Shown: one piece after another, positions 5,636 through 6,726 of the stretch
How positions within the stretch are numbered: the stretch's first letter is position 1
Layout: every line of letters starts with the position of its first letter
Source: JBBATK01 sp046297095
GTDB taxonomy: Bacteria; Bacteroidota; Ignavibacteria; Kapaibacteriales; NICIL-2
Length of the DNA stretch: 6,726 bases
NCBI GenBank assembly: GCA_046297095.1
Contig: JBKCNS010000027.1
Coordinates: 1 to 6,726 of the forward strand
Direction: 5' to 3'
Program-made: the position numbers and the translations under genes
Notes under the pieces: model-generated
Seen by the model: only the letters and a program-made list of their open reading frames with translations
Database searches by the model: none
Told to the model about the DNA's origin: nothing

Positions 5636-6726
5636 ATGAACAGAATTTCTGTGAGACGGAGTCTCATGTTTCCGCTGGTTGTTCTTAGTGTTCTTGCTCT
5701 CTTGCCAACATCAAAAGCCGGCGCGCAAGCGTCCAATCCCGACGAGCAGCGTTGGGTGCAGATGATGTGCGAGCCCAACGCAAATTTCTTTACTATTCAG
5801 CGCGAGTTCAACGAGTATTGGTCGCGCCACGAACGAGCAAAGGGCGATGGCTGGAAAGCCTTCAAGCGCTGGGAGTATTTCTGGGAGCGCCGTGTATTGC
5901 CCGATGGTTCGTTTCCATCGAGCAAAGAGATTGTGGACGCTGTGCAGAAGAAGCTGGCTGAGCGAGCAGCAAAGCGCCAATCGAGTAAATCTAATCGCAA
6001 GCAAAACGCTACGGCGAATTTCACGCTCATGGGTCCCATGAACAACATCCCCACGAACGGCGGTTGCGGACGCTTGAATAACATTGCTTTTCATCCCACG
6101 AACTCCAACATCATGTTTGTGGGTGCACCGGCGGGCGGACTTTGGAAGACCACCACGAACGGCGCATCGTGGACAACCAATACCGACCAGTTTCCCACTC
6201 TTGGAGTGAGTGCTATTGCTATCGACCCTTCGAATCCCAACGTGATGTACATTGGCACAGGCGATCGCGACCATGTGGATTCGTACGGCACGGGTATTTA
6301 CAAGTCCACCGATGGCGGCTCCACATGGAACACCACGGGCTTCACCTACACAGTGCAAAACCAAGTGCGCGTGTGCCGCTTGATTATCCATCCCACGCAG
6401 ACCAACATCATTATCGCGGCTGCAAGCAACGGAATTTGGAAATCCACGAACGGTGGTACATCGTGGTCGCAACGCACCACCTCGTTCACGCACGACATGG
6501 TTTCCATGCCCGGCAATCCGAACTATATGTATGCATCTGCATCGGGTAATGTGGTGCGCTCCACGAACAACGGCGACACATGGACAGCCATGACTATGGG
6601 TTATACAACCTCTGCGGTGAATCGTGTTTCGCTTGCTGTAACACCGCACAATCCCCGCATCGTGTACGCGCTGTGTTCTAATGCATCGGGAAGTGTGTTC
6701 TATGGTCTGTACCGCTCTCTGGATAC
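5636..6726 (+). CDS. Secreted BNR/Asp-box beta-propeller protein (3' end outside window)
   Basis: Translation from the ATG at 5636 gives 363 codons without a stop and runs off the right edge. The signal peptide has basic VRR, a hydrophobic core (MFPLVVLSVLALLP) and a likely cleavage after AGA or AQA near residues 30 to 32. Residues about 37 to 95 (QRWVQMMCEPNANF, FNEYWSRHE, GWKAFKRWEYFWERRVLPDG) are a Trp-rich block recalled from the N-termini of many Bacteroidota secreted propeller proteins. A beta-propeller then begins, with Asp-box motifs KTTTNGASW (171-179), KSTDGGSTW (223-231), KSTNGGTSW (269-277) and RSTNNGDTW (308-316), 39 to 52 residues apart, and HPTNSN/DPSNPN/HPTQTN turns preceding them. 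The fold is that of sortilin (VPS10)/sialidase-type propellers, without visible glycosidase residues. A type IX secretion C-terminal sorting domain is common in such proteins but would be off-window. No Shine-Dalgarno precedes the start. Confidence 0.9.
   Translation, partial: MNRISVRRSLMFPLVVLSVLALLPTSKAGAQASNPDEQRWVQMMCEPNANFFTIQREFNEYWSRHERAKGDGWKAFKRWEYFWERRVLPDGSFPSSKEIVDAVQKKLAERAAKRQSSKSNRKQNATANFTLMGPMNNIPTNGGCGRLNNIAFHPTNSNIMFVGAPAGGLWKTTTNGASWTTNTDQFPTLGVSAIAIDPSNPNVMYIGTGDRDHVDSYGTGIYKSTDGGSTWNTTGFTYTVQNQVRVCRLIIHPTQTNIIIAAASNGIWKSTNGGTSWSQRTTSFTHDMVSMPGNPNYMYASASGNVVRSTNNGDTWTAMTMGYTTSAVNRVSLAVTPHNPRIVYALCSNASGSVFYGLYRSLD

Noticed and set aside
5711..6649. 312-residue open frame on the minus strand
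   Set aside because: It is antisense to the Asp-box propeller gene and its Cys/His/Arg-rich translation has no family features.

Overview
The window looks like a chromosomal segment from a Bacteroidota/Chlorobiota-type bacterium. Ignavibacteria or Kapabacteria relatives would fit, but the taxon is an inference. The reasons are these: none of the start codons has a recognisable AGGAGG ribosome site; a secreted beta-propeller protein carries an N-terminal block typical of Bacteroidota secreted proteins; there is a lipoprotein with a VWA domain and an OmpA C-terminus; and the left-hand SDR and DsbA-like proteins resemble Bacteroidota families. No rRNA, tRNA, CRISPR array, insertion sequence or integrase is visible.

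Left block (1 to about 3090): four coding units, all on the minus strand. In transcription order they are a VOC/glyoxalase-fold protein (3089-2715), a thioredoxin-fold DsbA-family protein with a CSSC active site (2468-1545), a truncated DinD/BRO-N-type fragment (1313-1008), and an NAD(P)-binding atypical SDR of the YbjT type that runs off the left edge (814-1). Gaps of about 190 to 250 bp separate several of them, so this is a loose same-strand cluster and not a tight operon. The VOC gene is visibly more AT-rich than the rest.

Right block (about 3090 to the end): two plus-strand genes with higher GC and a different codon style. The first (3334-5487) encodes a 717-residue outer-membrane or periplasmic lipoprotein: lipobox, long low-complexity linker, a VWA domain with complete MIDAS, and a C-terminal OmpA-like peptidoglycan-binding domain. 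The second (5636 onwards, cut by the right edge) encodes a secreted protein with a signal peptide, a Trp-rich helical N-terminal block and at least four Asp-box (BNR) repeats. It is probably a sortilin-like beta-propeller and possibly a type IX secretion substrate. Both point to cell-envelope or surface functions. The VOC gene and the lipoprotein gene are divergent around a 244-bp intergenic region.

The most unusual sequence feature is a 32-bp palindrome (1097-1128, one mismatched pair, no loop) inside the dinD-like fragment; it encodes nearly the same decapeptide on both strands. The fragment also ends in a 19-bp stretch that matches the 3' end of the neighbouring DsbA-family gene at 17 positions. 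Two G-rich clusters, including a G8 run, lie between the fragment and the SDR gene, and an AT-rich inverted repeat sits just upstream of the fragment. I do not see a complete novel multi-gene system.
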